Shown here: piece by piece, positions 54,242-64,000 of the stretch
Numbering within the stretch: position 1 is the stretch's first letter
Layout: every line of letters begins with the position of its first letter
Assembly (NCBI RefSeq): GCF_946478785.1
Contig: NZ_CAMLDD010000030.1
Coordinates: 1-64,000, forward strand
Direction: 5' to 3'
Length of the DNA stretch: 64,000 nt
Source: an uncultured Flavobacterium sp.
Lineage (GTDB): Bacteria; Bacteroidota; Bacteroidia; Flavobacteriales; Flavobacteriaceae
The notes under the pieces: model-generated
The model's database searches: none
Seen by the model: the letters and a program-made list of their open reading frames with translations, nothing else
Told to the model about the DNA's origin: nothing
Program-made: the position numbers and the translations under genes

Positions 54242-54366
54242 GGCGCTGTTTCCCGCTTTCGCCTTTATATTTTTATGGCAGAAAAAGCCATAAAAAGGAT
54301 ACCGGCTCAAACGAAGTTCACTGAACACAAATAAAAAAAGCAAACTTGGTGAAGTAATCGGGGCTA
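54242..54366 (+). repeat. Dispersed covarying palindrome, copy D (degenerate)
   Basis: Outer stem CCCG (54252-54255) with CGGG (54359-54362) followed by GCTA. A perfect 10-bp inner hairpin, TTTTTATGGC (54270-54279) with GCCATAAAAA (54287-54296), replaces the usual CTTTTG stem. About 60 nt of unrelated AT-rich DNA lie between the inner and outer right arms. It is the most divergent copy. Confidence 0.55.
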
Positions 54367-54417
54367 AAAAGATAAAATCACATTCAAAAGAAGTAATCGG
54401 TTAAAAGTAAAAATTAA

Positions 54418-54744
54418 ATGAAAAATCCATATAAAGAAAAAAAATGGTTTAAACTCATGAGCAATAAATATGTTTGGGTTTTACTTTTTTTTGTGGTCTG
54501 GATGCTATTTTTAGACAATTACTCATATTTTGACCATCGATTTTTAGACAACCAGATTAATGAACTTGAAGACAATAAAACCTATTATCAGGAAGAAATA
54601 AAAAAAGATCAGGAACAAATCAAACAACTCAAAAATCCTGAACAGATAGAAAAATATGCCCGCGAAAAATATTTCATGAAAAAAGACAGCGAAGACATAT
54701 ACATTATCAAATTTGAAGACGATACGATTCAGGAAGAAGAATAA
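54418..54744 (+). CDS. FtsB/DivIC-family septum protein
   Basis: Bitopic cell-division protein of 108 residues: a short basic N-terminus, one membrane helix (about 17-37, VWVLLFFVVWMLFLD), then a coiled coil (NQINELEDNKTYYQEEIKKD) and the DivIC hallmark EKYAREKYFMKKDSEDIYII. In other bacteria it forms the FtsB-FtsL-FtsQ complex at the division site. It lies between udk and the mutase genes, 15 bp before the small subunit, so it may be co-transcribed with metabolic genes. Confidence 0.85.
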   Translation: MKNPYKEKKWFKLMSNKYVWVLLFFVVWMLFLDNYSYFDHRFLDNQINELEDNKTYYQEEIKKDQEQIKQLKNPEQIEKYAREKYFMKKDSEDIYIIKFEDDTIQEEE

Positions 54745-54759
54745 TCAAATAAAAACTTA

Positions 54760-56124
54760 ATGGCCACTACCCTATTCGACGATTTTAATCCGATTTCATC
54801 CAAACAATGGAAACAAAAAATTCAGTTTGAGTTGGATGGAGCTGATTACAACAAAACAGTAATCTGGAATTCTCCGGAAGACATTCAGGTAAAACCATTT
54901 TATCACAGCGATGAATTTTCTAAAACTGCTCCGGTAAAAACTCAGGCAACCAATTTTAAAATCTGTCAAAATATTTTTGTTTATGATATTGATAAATCCG
55001 TTCAAAGAGCGATTAATACTATCGAAAGAGGCGCTGAAAGTTTACGCTTCACTATTCAAAATGAAACAACTGATATTCAAAAATTATTAGAAAATCTTCC
55101 TTTAGAAAATAGAACAGTTTACTTTAATTTGAAATTCATTTCAATCGATTTCGTAAAAAAACTGGATTCAATTTCGATACAAAAAAAAGCTATTTTCTTC
55201 TGTAACATTGATCCAATTGGTCATTTTGCAAGAGAAGGAAATTGGTTTCCAACATTGGATAAAAATAATTTCGAAACCATCCAAAAAATTTCAAATGCAA
55301 CCACTAATCTTTGCTTATTGAGTATTGATATGGGTTTATATCAAAATGCGGGCGCTAATATTACACAGCAAATTGCCTACGGTTTGGCTCACGCAAATGA
55401 ATATCTAAATCGTTTCCCCACTATCACAAAACCAATTGTTTTTCAGGTTTCGGTCGGAACCAATTATTTCTTTGAAATTGCTAAACTTCGTGCATTGCGA
55501 ATGTTATTTAATTTAATTGCTGCCGAATACAATCCTGATTTAAAATACCATTTACTGGTTACACCAACCAAACGCAATAAAACTATTTACGATTATAATG
55601 TTAATATGCTTCGTACAACTATAGAATGCATGTCGGCCATTTTAGGCGGAGCTGACGCTGTAGCTAATTTACCTTACGATGCCTTGTATCATAAAGACAA
55701 TGAATTTGGAGACCGAATTGCACGAAATCAATTGCTGATTTTAAAGCATGAAAGTTATTTTGATAAAGTCAATAATCCAGCTGATGGAAGTTATTACATT
55801 GAAAGCCTGACAATGCAATTAGCTGAAAAAAGTTTAGTCTTATTTAAAGATATAGAAGCTAACGGAGGTTTTCTGAAGCTTTTAAACGAAGGAACAATCA
55901 AAAAGAAAATTCAGGAAAGCGCCAATAAGGAGCAGGAATTATTCGACTCAAAAAAAGAAGTTTTATTAGGAACGAATAAATATCCCAATCCTGAAGACAG
56001 AATGAAACATGATTTGGAACTGTTTCCTTTTGTAAAAATAAAACCAAGGAAAACATTAATTACACCCATAATAGAAAAAAGGTTAGCCGAAAAACTGGAA
56101 CAGGAACGTTTAGAACTTGAGTAA
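54760..56124 (+). CDS. mutA: Methylmalonyl-CoA mutase small (beta) subunit
   Basis: Non-catalytic partner of the heterodimeric B12 mutase, 454 residues. It aligns with the mutase barrel (SSKQWKQKIQFELDGADYN, DMGLYQNAGANITQQIAYGLAHANEYL, NLPYDALYHKDNEFGDRIARNQ). It lacks the C-terminal cobalamin domain and the DxHxxG motif, as expected for the small subunit but shorter than the roughly 620-residue proteins of Propionibacterium. The large subunit follows 41 bp later. Confidence 0.92.
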   Translation: MATTLFDDFNPISSKQWKQKIQFELDGADYNKTVIWNSPEDIQVKPFYHSDEFSKTAPVKTQATNFKICQNIFVYDIDKSVQRAINTIERGAESLRFTIQNETTDIQKLLENLPLENRTVYFNLKFISIDFVKKLDSISIQKKAIFFCNIDPIGHFAREGNWFPTLDKNNFETIQKISNATTNLCLLSIDMGLYQNAGANITQQIAYGLAHANEYLNRFPTITKPIVFQVSVGTNYFFEIAKLRALRMLFNLIAAEYNPDLKYHLLVTPTKRNKTIYDYNVNMLRTTIECMSAILGGADAVANLPYDALYHKDNEFGDRIARNQLLILKHESYFDKVNNPADGSYYIESLTMQLAEKSLVLFKDIEANGGFLKLLNEGTIKKKIQESANKEQELFDSKKEVLLGTNKYPNPEDRMKHDLELFPFVKIKPRKTLITPIIEKRLAEKLEQERLELE

Positions 56125-56165
56125 CTTTTTCAAAGTAATTAATAACTGCTCAAAAGAGTATTTCA

Positions 56166-58307
56166 ATGATAAGAAAAGACCTTAAACATATTAAATTAGA
56201 TGTTAAACGTGAAGAGTTAGAAGTACAGACCCCTAACTCCGAACCCCTAACTTCTAACTTTACAACCGCCGAAGGCATCGAATTAAAAGAAACCTATTCT
56301 GAAAAGGATATCGAAGATTTAGAATTTCTTGATTTCGGAGCAGGTTTTGCACCTTATCTACGTGGGCCCTATTCCACAATGTACATACAACGTCCGTGGA
56401 CAATTCGTCAATATGCAGGGTTTTCAACCGCTGAAGAAAGCAATGCTTTTTACAGACGAAATTTAGCTGCCGGTCAAAAAGGCTTATCTATAGCTTTTGA
56501 CTTACCAACGCATCGAGGTTACGATTCAGATCATGAAAGAGTAGTTGGCGATGTCGGAAAAGCTGGCGTTGCCATTGATTCGGTTGAAGATATGAAAGTG
56601 CTTTTCGATCAGATTCCATTAGATGAAATGTCCGTTTCAATGACCATGAATGGCGCCGTCTTACCTATTATGGCATTTTACATTGTTGCAGCAGAAGAAC
56701 AAGGTGTAGAACTTAGCAAACTTTCAGGAACGATTCAGAATGATATTTTGAAAGAATTCATGGTTCGGAATACTTACATTTATCCGCCAACTCCTTCGAT
56801 GAAAATCATTGCTGATATTTTTGAATTTACAAGCAAAAGAATGCCGAAATTCAATTCTATTTCCATTTCAGGCTATCATATGCAAGAGGCTGGAGCGACT
56901 GCTCATATTGAATTGGCTTACACACTTGCCGATGGTTTGGAATATATCAGAACGGGATTATCAACAGGTATGACCATTGATGAATTTGCGCCCAGATTGT
57001 CTTTTTTCTGGGCAATTGGCATGAATCATTTTATGGAAATTGCCAAAATGAGAGCCGGAAGAATGATTTGGGCCAAATTGGTGAAACAGTTTAATCCAAA
57101 AAATGAAAAATCATTAATTTTAAGAACACATTGCCAAACTAGTGGCTGGAGTTTAACAGAACAGGATCCATTTAATAATGTTACCAGAACTTGTATAGAA
57201 GCCGCTGCAGCTGCCTTTGGTGGTGCACAATCCTTACATACCAACGCGCTTGATGAAGCCATTGCTTTACCAACAGATTTTTCTGCAAGAATTGCACGTA
57301 ATACGCAGATTTTTTTACAGGAAGAAACTAAAATCACCAAAACAGTAGATCCTTGGGCAGGAAGTTATTATGTAGAAAGCCTGACGAATGAAATGGTAGA
57401 AAATACATGGAAACTTATTCAGGAAGTTGAAGAATTAGGCGGAATGACGAAAGCTATTGAGTCAGGAATTCCGAAACTAAGAATAGAAGAAGCTGCTGCA
57501 AGAAAACAAGCAAGAATAGACAGCGGACAAGATGTTATAGTTGGTGTCAATAAATTTAGGTTAGCAAAAGAAGATCCTTTGCATATTTTGGATGTTGACA
57601 ACCAAATGGTTCGTCAACAACAAATTGAAAGGCTGGAACAAATAAAAGGAACACGAAAAACGGAAAAAGCAAACCAATCACTCGAAAAATTAATTCATTG
57701 TGCTAAAACCGGACAGGGAAATTTATTAGAAATTGCTATTGAGGCCTCAAGAAACAGAGCTACTTTAGGTGAAATCAGTGATGCTCTTGAAAGTATTTTC
57801 GGCAGGTTCAAAGCACAAATAAAATCTGTAAGCGGCGTGTATAGTGCAGCAATTAAAAACGACGAGAATTTTGAAAAGGCCATGCAACTTGCTGATGCCT
57901 TTGCGAAACAAGAGGGAAGACGACCAAGAATTATGATTGCCAAAATGGGACAGGATGGTCATGATCGCGGTGCAAAAGTAGTAGCAACAGGCTATGCCGA
58001 TGTTGGTTTTGATGTAGATATTGGTCCACTTTTTCAAACACCTGCAGAAGCTGCGAAACAAGCCGTTGAAAACGATGTACATATTTTAGGTGTCTCATCG
58101 CTGGCAGCTGGTCACAAAACATTAGTCCCTCAGGTGATTGAGGAACTAAAAAAACATGGCCGTGAAGATATTATGGTGATTGTTGGAGGTGTTATTCCGA
58201 AACAGGATTATCAATTTTTATTTGATGCAGGAGCAATTGCTATTTTTGGTCCGGGAACAAAAATTAGCGAAGCTGCTATCCAAATTTTAGAAATATTAAT
58301 GGATTAA
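56166..58307 (+). CDS. mutB: Methylmalonyl-CoA mutase large (alpha) subunit
   Basis: Catalytic adenosylcobalamin-dependent subunit, 713 residues, interconverting (R)-methylmalonyl-CoA and succinyl-CoA. The TIM barrel begins [20 protein letters not shown], contains [19 protein letters not shown], and the C-terminal B12-binding domain carries DGHDRG (DxHxxG). Length equals that of known large subunits. It has an intrinsic terminator after it and forms the end of the udk-divIC-mutA-mutB block. Confidence 0.96.
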   Translation: MIRKDLKHIKLDVKREELEVQTPNSEPLTSNFTTAEGIELKETYSEKDIEDLEFLDFGAGFAPYLRGPYSTMYIQRPWTIRQYAGFSTAEESNAFYRRNLAAGQKGLSIAFDLPTHRGYDSDHERVVGDVGKAGVAIDSVEDMKVLFDQIPLDEMSVSMTMNGAVLPIMAFYIVAAEEQGVELSKLSGTIQNDILKEFMVRNTYIYPPTPSMKIIADIFEFTSKRMPKFNSISISGYHMQEAGATAHIELAYTLADGLEYIRTGLSTGMTIDEFAPRLSFFWAIGMNHFMEIAKMRAGRMIWAKLVKQFNPKNEKSLILRTHCQTSGWSLTEQDPFNNVTRTCIEAAAAAFGGAQSLHTNALDEAIALPTDFSARIARNTQIFLQEETKITKTVDPWAGSYYVESLTNEMVENTWKLIQEVEELGGMTKAIESGIPKLRIEEAAARKQARIDSGQDVIVGVNKFRLAKEDPLHILDVDNQMVRQQQIERLEQIKGTRKTEKANQSLEKLIHCAKTGQGNLLEIAIEASRNRATLGEISDALESIFGRFKAQIKSVSGVYSAAIKNDENFEKAMQLADAFAKQEGRRPRIMIAKMGQDGHDRGAKVVATGYADVGFDVDIGPLFQTPAEAAKQAVENDVHILGVSSLAAGHKTLVPQVIEELKKHGREDIMVIVGGVIPKQDYQFLFDAGAIAIFGPGTKISEAAIQILEILMD

Positions 58308-58330
58308 GGAAATTCAATTTTTCATAAAAA

Positions 58331-58351
58331 AAATCCCGAATATCGGGATTT
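58331..58351 (+). terminator. Intrinsic terminator after mutB
   Basis: AAATCCCGA and TCGGGATTT pair perfectly across a 3-nt loop, followed by a T-run; the sequence is symmetric and may also serve the convergent lysozyme-like gene. Confidence 0.9.
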
Positions 58352-58361
58352 TTTTCTATTC

Positions 58362-59009
58362 TTAATCGTTAATTGTAGCATTACTGTCCGCTTCAATATA
58401 TGAAAGGTCATAACCTCCAAAAGCTTTCATATAACTTCTTAAAGAAGTGCCATAAGCATCTCTGAAAAGTCTGTTTCCTTTGTTTCTAAAGAATTTTTTT
58501 ACTGAACCTGCACCACCTAAATGTGCAGCGGCTAAAATTCCTGATTCTGTAATTTCAATGCCATTAATGATTTTACCTTCATATTTTTCAATTTCCCGAC
58601 GTAAAATCCATTTGTTTTTAGATAGTAATGCAATGAATGCTTTTTCCTGTAGTGCAGGATTTTTTAGAAAGGCATTGTCATTGTGAACACCTACAGATCT
58701 TAAAGTATTAGATCCAAATTGGTATTTTCCCATGTACCCGATAGAATTTACTTTTCGGTATTTTCCCTGAGATTCTTTAAAAGCAACTGCTTCTTTAAAA
58801 CCAATAAGGCGCTTTCCTGTAAATGGAACATTTAAGTTGTGTAGAGCAGGATAATCATCCTCTTCTTGTGATGGAAAAATATATTCTGATCCATCTGTTT
58901 TTTCTGTTATAAACCAAGGTTTGGCCTCCAGATTAAAGGGCTTAAATCCCAGTGTTAAAAATGTAATAATAACGATTAAACTTGTGTAATAATACCATTT
59001 CTTTATCAT
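58362..59009 (-). CDS. Lysozyme-like / lytic transglycosylase-like envelope protein
   Basis: Exported protein of 215 residues with an N-terminal hydrophobic signal or anchor (about 7-22). The segment FKEAVAFKESQGKYRKVNSIGYMGKYQFG has the Glu-Ser of lysozyme-like transglycosylases followed by the GxxQFG-like turn, and GILAAAHLGGAGSVKKFF is the matching C-terminal helix. It could cleave peptidoglycan. A Cys-free protein, it should act in the periplasm. It is transcribed towards mutB. Confidence 0.75.
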   Translation of the reverse strand: MIKKWYYYTSLIVIITFLTLGFKPFNLEAKPWFITEKTDGSEYIFPSQEEDDYPALHNLNVPFTGKRLIGFKEAVAFKESQGKYRKVNSIGYMGKYQFGSNTLRSVGVHNDNAFLKNPALQEKAFIALLSKNKWILRREIEKYEGKIINGIEITESGILAAAHLGGAGSVKKFFRNKGNRLFRDAYGTSLRSYMKAFGGYDLSYIEADSNATIND

Positions 59010-59106
59010 AAATTGTTTTTCTTCAAAACGCTGTCACCTTTTTGAAATTTCTGCGGTGCAAAGATAAGAAATGCAAAATAATCTAATAACCAGCGGTTTA
59101 CGATTT

Positions 59107-60027
59107 TTAAAAATAAACCAGATGACCTTTAAGCCCTTTATTGACGCTATATTCGAGAGTTGGAGCAGGGATTTTTATGGTGTTAAAAACAGAAAAAAAT
59201 GTTTTTAAAAAATGTGATTTTGTGTTAATTTTAGCTAAATCGAGATCAAAAGAAAGATAAATCTGACGAAATATTTTCGGATTTTGTCCAAAGTTCGAAA
59301 TTTCAGTTTTATTATTTCCTGTTAACATCCCATCAGCTCCATATCCAAATGCGAGATTTAACCACTTCGGAATTTTACTTTCTTTTGCAAAAGAATGCAG
59401 GTTTACAGAAAGCCAATACGTTTGTCCGTTATAGTCTTTCAAGATCTGTTCATTAAAAGATTTTCCCAATTTTTCAGGACTTTGATTTGCGTAATTAGTA
59501 TTATGAAAAGAAAATTTGGGTGTAATTCGTTGTTCTTTCCAAATTAATTCCTGAGAAACATACAAAGCTGTTCCAGCGGCATTTGCAATTATATCACCGG
59601 AAGAGGCTCCCCATTCCGCAGAATATCCGTCTAAAACTTCAACAGCAGTGAGAAATGCAAAACCTAAACCTGCACCGTAAATTAATTGTTTCTTAGGATT
59701 TGTACCACTCCAATTCAGTGCTTCGGCACCAAATCTTCCTAAATGATAAGCCGAATAAAAGTGTCCAACTTTATCTATTTGGAGCCATTCATCATTATCA
59801 TTTATAAAATGAAAATCAGATTTTGGATAATCGGCATACCAAATCTGATTCAGACCAATTAACGTTGCCGAAGCCAAAGCGGCTTCGGTTATGATAACTG
59901 TATTTTGTCTTTTTTTATTTAAAGTATCGGAAGGGGTTAAAAAACTTTCAAATTTGCTTTGCGCTTCAATTGATTGAAAACTATAAAAGCATAAAATCGA
60001 TAAAAAATGGGAAACTTTAAAATTCAA
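59107..60027 (-). CDS. DUF2279 (YfiM-like) envelope protein
   Basis: Exported protein of 306 residues with signal peptide (SILCFYSFQSIEAQ). The core matches DUF2279: NQIWYADYPKSDFHFINDND, then KVGHFYSAYHLGRFGAEALNWSG and GFAFLTAVEVLDGYSAEWG. Function is unknown; several Bacteroidota encode it near envelope genes. The start is TTG at 60027, only 2 bp after the mltG stop; no ATG keeps the signal peptide. It may be translated from the mltG transcript. Confidence 0.8.
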   Translation of the reverse strand: MNFKVSHFLSILCFYSFQSIEAQSKFESFLTPSDTLNKKRQNTVIITEAALASATLIGLNQIWYADYPKSDFHFINDNDEWLQIDKVGHFYSAYHLGRFGAEALNWSGTNPKKQLIYGAGLGFAFLTAVEVLDGYSAEWGASSGDIIANAAGTALYVSQELIWKEQRITPKFSFHNTNYANQSPEKLGKSFNEQILKDYNGQTYWLSVNLHSFAKESKIPKWLNLAFGYGADGMLTGNNKTEISNFGQNPKIFRQIYLSFDLDLAKINTKSHFLKTFFSVFNTIKIPAPTLEYSVNKGLKGHLVYF

Positions 60028-60029
60028 AA

Positions 60030-61070
60030 CTATCTTGTTACACCCTGACCGTTAATCCAGTCCGAATATTTTTTTGCATTTATTTGATGCTGTTCATAAG
60101 TAGAAGCAAATTCATGATACCCAAAGCGATCTATACTGGCACAAAAATAAATATAATCATGTTTTTCGGGATCTAAAACCGCTTCAAGAGCAGTAATATC
60201 AGGCATTGCAATTGGCCCTGGAGGTAGTCCTATATTTACATAAGTATTATATGTAGATCTCATAATCAAATCTTTATAAAAAACTCTTTTAATTACCTGA
60301 TCAAAATTATTATCACGCAATTTTAAAGCATAAATTACAGTTGGATCAGCTTGTAAAGGCATCGCTAAACGTAATCTGTTGAGATAAACTCCGGCAATGC
60401 GAGGTCTTTCATCTTTTTTGACAGACTCTTTATGAACTATAGAAGCCAAAGTTGTAGCCTGAACTGGCGTTAGCCCTTGTTTTTTTGCTTTTTCTATTCT
60501 TTCCACAGTCCAAAAATTATTATACTCTTTAATCATTTTATCACGAAACTTTTCTGCAGAAGTATTCCAGTAAAATTCATAAGTATTAGGAATGAACATG
60601 GCAAAAACATTTTCTTCATTGAATCCATTTGCTTTCATAAATTCCGGATCTTTAATCGCTTTCATTAAGGACAAGCTGTCTGCTTCAATTTGAGAACCTA
60701 TTCTTCCGGCAAAATTCTCTAACCGTTCCTGATTATTAAAAGCCAATTTTACCGGAACGTTTGAACGCATGGCACGAACTAAATCAATGTTGTTCATGTC
60801 TTTTTTAAGTAAAAAACGACCAGATTTTACATTTTCAGGGTAGCTTCTTTTACTGGCTACCATTTCAAAATTTTCGAAATTTTTGATATATGGTACTAAT
60901 ATTTTTTTAACATCAGTATAAGTCGCACCAGTAGGAATATAAACATATACTTCTTTTTCATCAAAACTTGTATTGGCACTAAAAATTCTGCTAATTAAAA
61001 TAAAACCGTAAATCATTAAAACCGAAATTACGGCTACGGCAGTTAACGTGATAATTTTTTTTATACTCAA
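60030..61070 (-). CDS. mltG: Endolytic murein transglycosylase MltG
   Basis: Membrane-anchored enzyme of 346 residues (YceG family) that cleaves nascent glycan strands and sets their length. It has one N-terminal helix (about 5-30), a LysM-like region and the catalytic Glu215 in ASIVHKESVKKDERPRIAG; NRLRLAMPLQADPTVIYAL follows as in all members. It starts at TTG (61070), 10 bp after the GNAT stop; the first in-frame ATG would remove the helix. Confidence 0.92.
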   Translation of the reverse strand: MSIKKIITLTAVAVISVLMIYGFILISRIFSANTSFDEKEVYVYIPTGATYTDVKKILVPYIKNFENFEMVASKRSYPENVKSGRFLLKKDMNNIDLVRAMRSNVPVKLAFNNQERLENFAGRIGSQIEADSLSLMKAIKDPEFMKANGFNEENVFAMFIPNTYEFYWNTSAEKFRDKMIKEYNNFWTVERIEKAKKQGLTPVQATTLASIVHKESVKKDERPRIAGVYLNRLRLAMPLQADPTVIYALKLRDNNFDQVIKRVFYKDLIMRSTYNTYVNIGLPPGPIAMPDITALEAVLDPEKHDYIYFCASIDRFGYHEFASTYEQHQINAKKYSDWINGQGVTR

Positions 61071-61080
61071 AGCTAAAAAT

Positions 61081-61614
61081 TTAAAATTGTTTGTTAATTA
61101 ATTGAAATATTGCTTCATCCTGATATTGTCCATTTAGCAAAATCCAATCTTTTTTTATTCCTGTTTTCTCAAAGCCAAATTTAGTAAAAAGTGCCACACT
61201 TGCTACATTTCCTACATTAATATTTGCATACAGTTGATGCAAATTTAAATTGTAAAAAGAATAGTTTATTAATAATTCTAAAGCCTCAGAACCAATACTT
61301 TGATTTCTATTTCCTGTGTCCCGGATAACAATTCCAACTCCTGCCCTGTTATTTTTAGGATCAAATTCAAATAAATCAATTAGTCCTATAGCCGGAAAAT
61401 CTTCATCCTGACAGATTGCCAAACGCAATTGCTTTGCTTCATAAATATCCTGGTGTGCATTTTCAAGATATTGCCGAACCAAAAAACGGCTATATGGTGT
61501 TTGTGTATTGCTAACTTCCCAAATGCTCTGATCATTTTCCATTACATAAATGAACTCTAAATCATTAGGTTCTAATGCTCTCAGATAGATTTTTTTGCCT
61601 TTGAGTGTGATCAT
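61081..61614 (-). CDS. GNAT family N-acetyltransferase
   Basis: Acetyltransferase of 177 residues of the Acetyltransf_3 type: KKIYLRALEPNDLEFIYVMEND at the start, the cofactor motif GVGIVIRDTGNRNQSIGSEAL and the late helix HQLYANINVGNVASVALFTKFGF. It resembles SpeG/PseH-like enzymes; the acceptor is unknown. ATG at 61614 is chosen because the longer frame to 61743 would overlap dapF by more than 80 bp. It lies between dapF and mltG on one strand. Confidence 0.88.
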   Translation of the reverse strand: MITLKGKKIYLRALEPNDLEFIYVMENDQSIWEVSNTQTPYSRFLVRQYLENAHQDIYEAKQLRLAICQDEDFPAIGLIDLFEFDPKNNRAGVGIVIRDTGNRNQSIGSEALELLINYSFYNLNLHQLYANINVGNVASVALFTKFGFEKTGIKKDWILLNGQYQDEAIFQLINKQF

Positions 61615-61660
61615 TTTAATTTTAGACTTAATATTTTGAGTGTAGATTGGAATTTGGAAT

Positions 61661-62443
61661 TTATATCTCGATTGTTCCCTTAAAAACAAACTTAGCCGGA
61701 CCGGTAAGGAAAACATTCGTATAATTATCTCCAAGTTTATCAAATGAAACGACTAATTTCCCTCCTTCAACATTTAAATTTATGGAAGTTTTATCTGTCT
61801 GACCAGTTGCATTCATCGCAATTGCAACCGCTGTTGCTCCAGTTCCGCAAGCTAGGGTTTCATCTTCTACACCTCTTTCGTAGGTACGAAGTGAAAATTC
61901 AGAATCATTAACTTTTTTTACAAAATTAATGTTGCTCCCCTTTTCTCCATATAATGCTCCATAGCGAATAGCAGCACCGTTTTCTTTTACATCATAATGC
62001 TCTAAATCATCCACAATTTGTACATGATGCGGCGAACCTGTATTCAAAAATGTATAAGAATCTTTGATTTGGACTTCTTCAACATCAATCATTTGCAAAG
62101 AAATAATAGCATCGTCGCCTACAGTTGCATGATGCAAACCGTCTGTTGCTATGAAAGTGGTTTTATTGTCGATAACACCTAATTGGTTGGCAAACGCAAC
62201 TAAACATCGACCACCATTACCGCACATCGAACTCTGATTTCCATCAGAATTATAATAGACCATTTTAAAATCTGTATTAGGATCATTTTCTAATAAAATT
62301 AATCCGTCAGCACCAATTCCAAAACGTCTGTCACACAAACGCTCAATCAGTTGAATGTCATCTTTTGGAAAAAAATCCGAACGATTATCAATCATTACAA
62401 AATCGTTTCCTGTACCTTGATATTTATAAAATTCTATTTGCAT
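61661..62443 (-). CDS. dapF: Diaminopimelate epimerase
   Basis: Cofactor-independent epimerase that converts LL- to meso-diaminopimelate for lysine and peptidoglycan synthesis. It has 260 residues with both catalytic cysteines in context: Cys74 in SSMCGNGGR and Cys199 in ETLACGTGA. The start YKYQGTGNDFVMIDNR is typical. ATG at 62443 is used; a codon eight residues upstream is unnecessary. It heads the dapF-GNAT-mltG-DUF2279 row, a cell-wall-oriented unit. Confidence 0.95.
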   Translation of the reverse strand: MQIEFYKYQGTGNDFVMIDNRSDFFPKDDIQLIERLCDRRFGIGADGLILLENDPNTDFKMVYYNSDGNQSSMCGNGGRCLVAFANQLGVIDNKTTFIATDGLHHATVGDDAIISLQMIDVEEVQIKDSYTFLNTGSPHHVQIVDDLEHYDVKENGAAIRYGALYGEKGSNINFVKKVNDSEFSLRTYERGVEDETLACGTGATAVAIAMNATGQTDKTSINLNVEGGKLVVSFDKLGDNYTNVFLTGPAKFVFKGTIEI

Positions 62444-62582
62444 TTTTAATTCTATTAAGAAATACAAAAGTACGAAGATTAATTAATGAAATGTTAATCA
62501 ATGTTAAAGAGAGTTAAACCGTTTTTGATAATAATTTTTTGAATTAATTTTACATCAATAAACTTAAACCTATATTCTAATT

Positions 62583-63983
62583 ATGAAAAGATTTTCAACC
62601 TTATTTTTAGTATCATTATTAAGTGGTGCCACTACATTAGGTGCTTACAAGATATTATTTGAGAGCAACGATTCTTTTTTTGGAAAAGGAAATTCTGTTG
62701 TAACTCTTGCCCCTAATTCATATGGAAAAAATGTTGGACTATCTGCTGAAAATGTTGATTTTACAGAAGCTGCAGATAAGACAATCCATACAGTCGTTCA
62801 CGTTAAAAATGTTTCCCGCCGGACAATTAGTAATCCTATGCTGGAATTTTTCTATGGCTATGGAGGTCAACAACAGCACGAACAAGTAGGAACTGGTTCC
62901 GGTGTTATTATTTCAGAGGACGGTTACATAGTAACAAATAATCACGTAATCAAAGATGCAACCGAAATCGAAATTACCTTAAACAACAAAAAATCCTATA
63001 AAGCAAAACTAATTGGAACCGATTCTAAAATGGATATCGCTTTATTAAAAATTGATGCCAGCGAAAAACTTCCTTATAGTGCTTTTGCTAATTCTGATAG
63101 TGTAAAAGTCGGCGAATGGGTTTTGGCAGTTGGGAATCCGTATAATTTGACTTCAACAGTAACTGCCGGAATCGTTTCGGCCAAAGCCAGAAATTTAGAT
63201 ACTAGCGGAATTCAATCTTTTATTCAGACTGATGCTGCTGTGAATCCTGGAAACAGTGGAGGTGCATTGGTCAATACACGTGGTGAATTAATTGGCATCA
63301 ACACTATGATTTCTTCAATGACTGGATCTTACGTTGGATATTCTTTTGCGGTTCCATCAAATAATGCCCGCAAAATTATTGAAGATATTATGGAATTTGG
63401 AAATGTCCAAAGAGGAATTTTAGGAGTTGAAGGCGGGGAATTAAATAGTAATGCCTCTAAAGAATTAGGAATTTCTGAAACACAAGGTTTTTACATTAAT
63501 AAAGTTACACCAAAATCAGGAGCTCAAAAAGCAGGTCTTACAAAAGGTGATATAATTGTAAAACTTGATAATCAAAACATTTCAACTTTTGCGGATCTTT
63601 CAGGCTACATAAACACAAAAAGACCGAATGATGTGGTACAGGTGACTTATATGCGTGACGGAAAATCTAAAGTTGTTCCGGTAACGTTAAGTAAAAATGA
63701 ATTTTTTAGTACTGAATTTAAAGGGATCGAATTAGAAAATATTGATGCTGTTGATAAAAGGAAATTCAAAATCGATTATGGCGTAAAAATCAAAAGCATC
63801 ACCAACGAGAATTTGATGCAATATCAAAATGAATTACAAGGCAATATTATTTTGAGTATTGATAATATTAAAGCAACAAATGTTGAAACTGTTTCAAAAC
63901 TTCTAAGCAAAAAGGACGAAGGTCAAAGTGTGCGTATCGAAATGATCAATAAAAATGGTGAAATATTCAGGATTATTATTTAA
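62583..63983 (+). CDS. HtrA/Do-family periplasmic serine protease
   Basis: Periplasmic protease-chaperone of 466 residues with an N-terminal signal or anchor (about 3-22). The catalytic triad is His121 (TNNHVIKDA), Asp151 (SKMDIALLKID) and Ser225 (NPGNSGGAL). Two PDZ domains follow, about 275-370 (RGILGVEGGEL) and 380-460. It degrades or refolds misfolded envelope proteins. It is divergent from dapF across 139 bp. Confidence 0.92.
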   Translation: MKRFSTLFLVSLLSGATTLGAYKILFESNDSFFGKGNSVVTLAPNSYGKNVGLSAENVDFTEAADKTIHTVVHVKNVSRRTISNPMLEFFYGYGGQQQHEQVGTGSGVIISEDGYIVTNNHVIKDATEIEITLNNKKSYKAKLIGTDSKMDIALLKIDASEKLPYSAFANSDSVKVGEWVLAVGNPYNLTSTVTAGIVSAKARNLDTSGIQSFIQTDAAVNPGNSGGALVNTRGELIGINTMISSMTGSYVGYSFAVPSNNARKIIEDIMEFGNVQRGILGVEGGELNSNASKELGISETQGFYINKVTPKSGAQKAGLTKGDIIVKLDNQNISTFADLSGYINTKRPNDVVQVTYMRDGKSKVVPVTLSKNEFFSTEFKGIELENIDAVDKRKFKIDYGVKIKSITNENLMQYQNELQGNIILSIDNIKATNVETVSKLLSKKDEGQSVRIEMINKNGEIFRIII

Positions 63984-64000
63984 AAACATTCTTTGCTTTA

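Noticed and set aside
61615..61743. Longer GNAT start overlapping dapF
   Set aside because: Overlap of more than 80 bp with a certain gene; homology begins at the 61614 ATG.

Overview
The window looks like chromosomal DNA of a Flavobacterium-type member of the Bacteroidota. The DNA is AT-rich and few genes have a Shine-Dalgarno sequence. Several genes instead follow the Bacteroidota promoter pattern TTTG - about 18 nt - TAnnTTTG. The gene content fits too: SusC/TonB-plug-like modules, a paired methylmalonyl-CoA mutase, MtaB, BNR and DUF2279 proteins, and many long intergenic hairpins. The assignment is inferred from family content and style; no 16S gene is present.

Layout. 0.1-6.9 kb: PepSY membrane protein, TrmH-type methyltransferase, BNR lipoprotein, a sirtuin overlapping a fatty-acid hydroxylase, purB. 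7-12.3 kb: K+/H+ antiporter, 1-Cys peroxiredoxin, two carriers. 12.4-14.8 kb: Rrf2 regulator with an NAD(P)-binding partner, then meaB. 14.9-20.4 kb: LTA-synthase-like sulfatase, MATE pump, outer-membrane barrel candidate, PPK2. 20.4-26.4 kb: accessory-looking stretch with an orphan membrane protein carrying a COX1-like motif, repeats, and an ECF sigma / membrane anti-sigma / plug-domain cluster. 26.4-39.8 kb: mtaB, HAD and GNAT enzymes, half a DEAD-box helicase, an NtrC-like regulator without a DNA-binding domain, a NatA/NatB-type ABC pair, dnaJ-grpE, tRNA-Trp and hisS. 40-41.9 kb: MacB-like permease and a GIY-YIG element bounded by inverted repeats. 41.9-50.6 kb: housekeeping block (prmC, ribD, HAD, YigZ, thioesterase, dnaA, LMW phosphatase, RsmI-like methylase, methionine aminotransferase). 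50.8-52.2 kb: a frameshifted AT-rich lipoprotein gene. 52.5-64 kb: DECR-like SDR, udk, divIC/ftsB-like gene, both mutase subunits, a lysozyme-like protein, mltG, dapF and an HtrA protease.

The mutase pair (54.8-58.3 kb) and MeaB (13.7 kb) should work together in methylmalonyl-CoA/succinyl-CoA interconversion although they are about 40 kb apart. Envelope genes (mltG, dapF, lysozyme-like, LTAS-like, HtrA) and proteostasis genes (dnaJ, grpE, HtrA) recur through the window.

The most unusual signals are in the repeats. First, a small GIY-YIG nuclease gene sits exactly between 22-bp inverted repeats, and the same ends occur elsewhere as an empty 69-bp hairpin; this resembles a nuclease-encoding element with a miniature derivative. 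Second, a dispersed palindromic repeat family has four copies whose outer 4-bp stem covaries (CCTG/CAGG, CCCG/CGGG, CCGG/CCGG), which implies selection on structure. Neither matches a named family known to me, and both need genome-scale searches.
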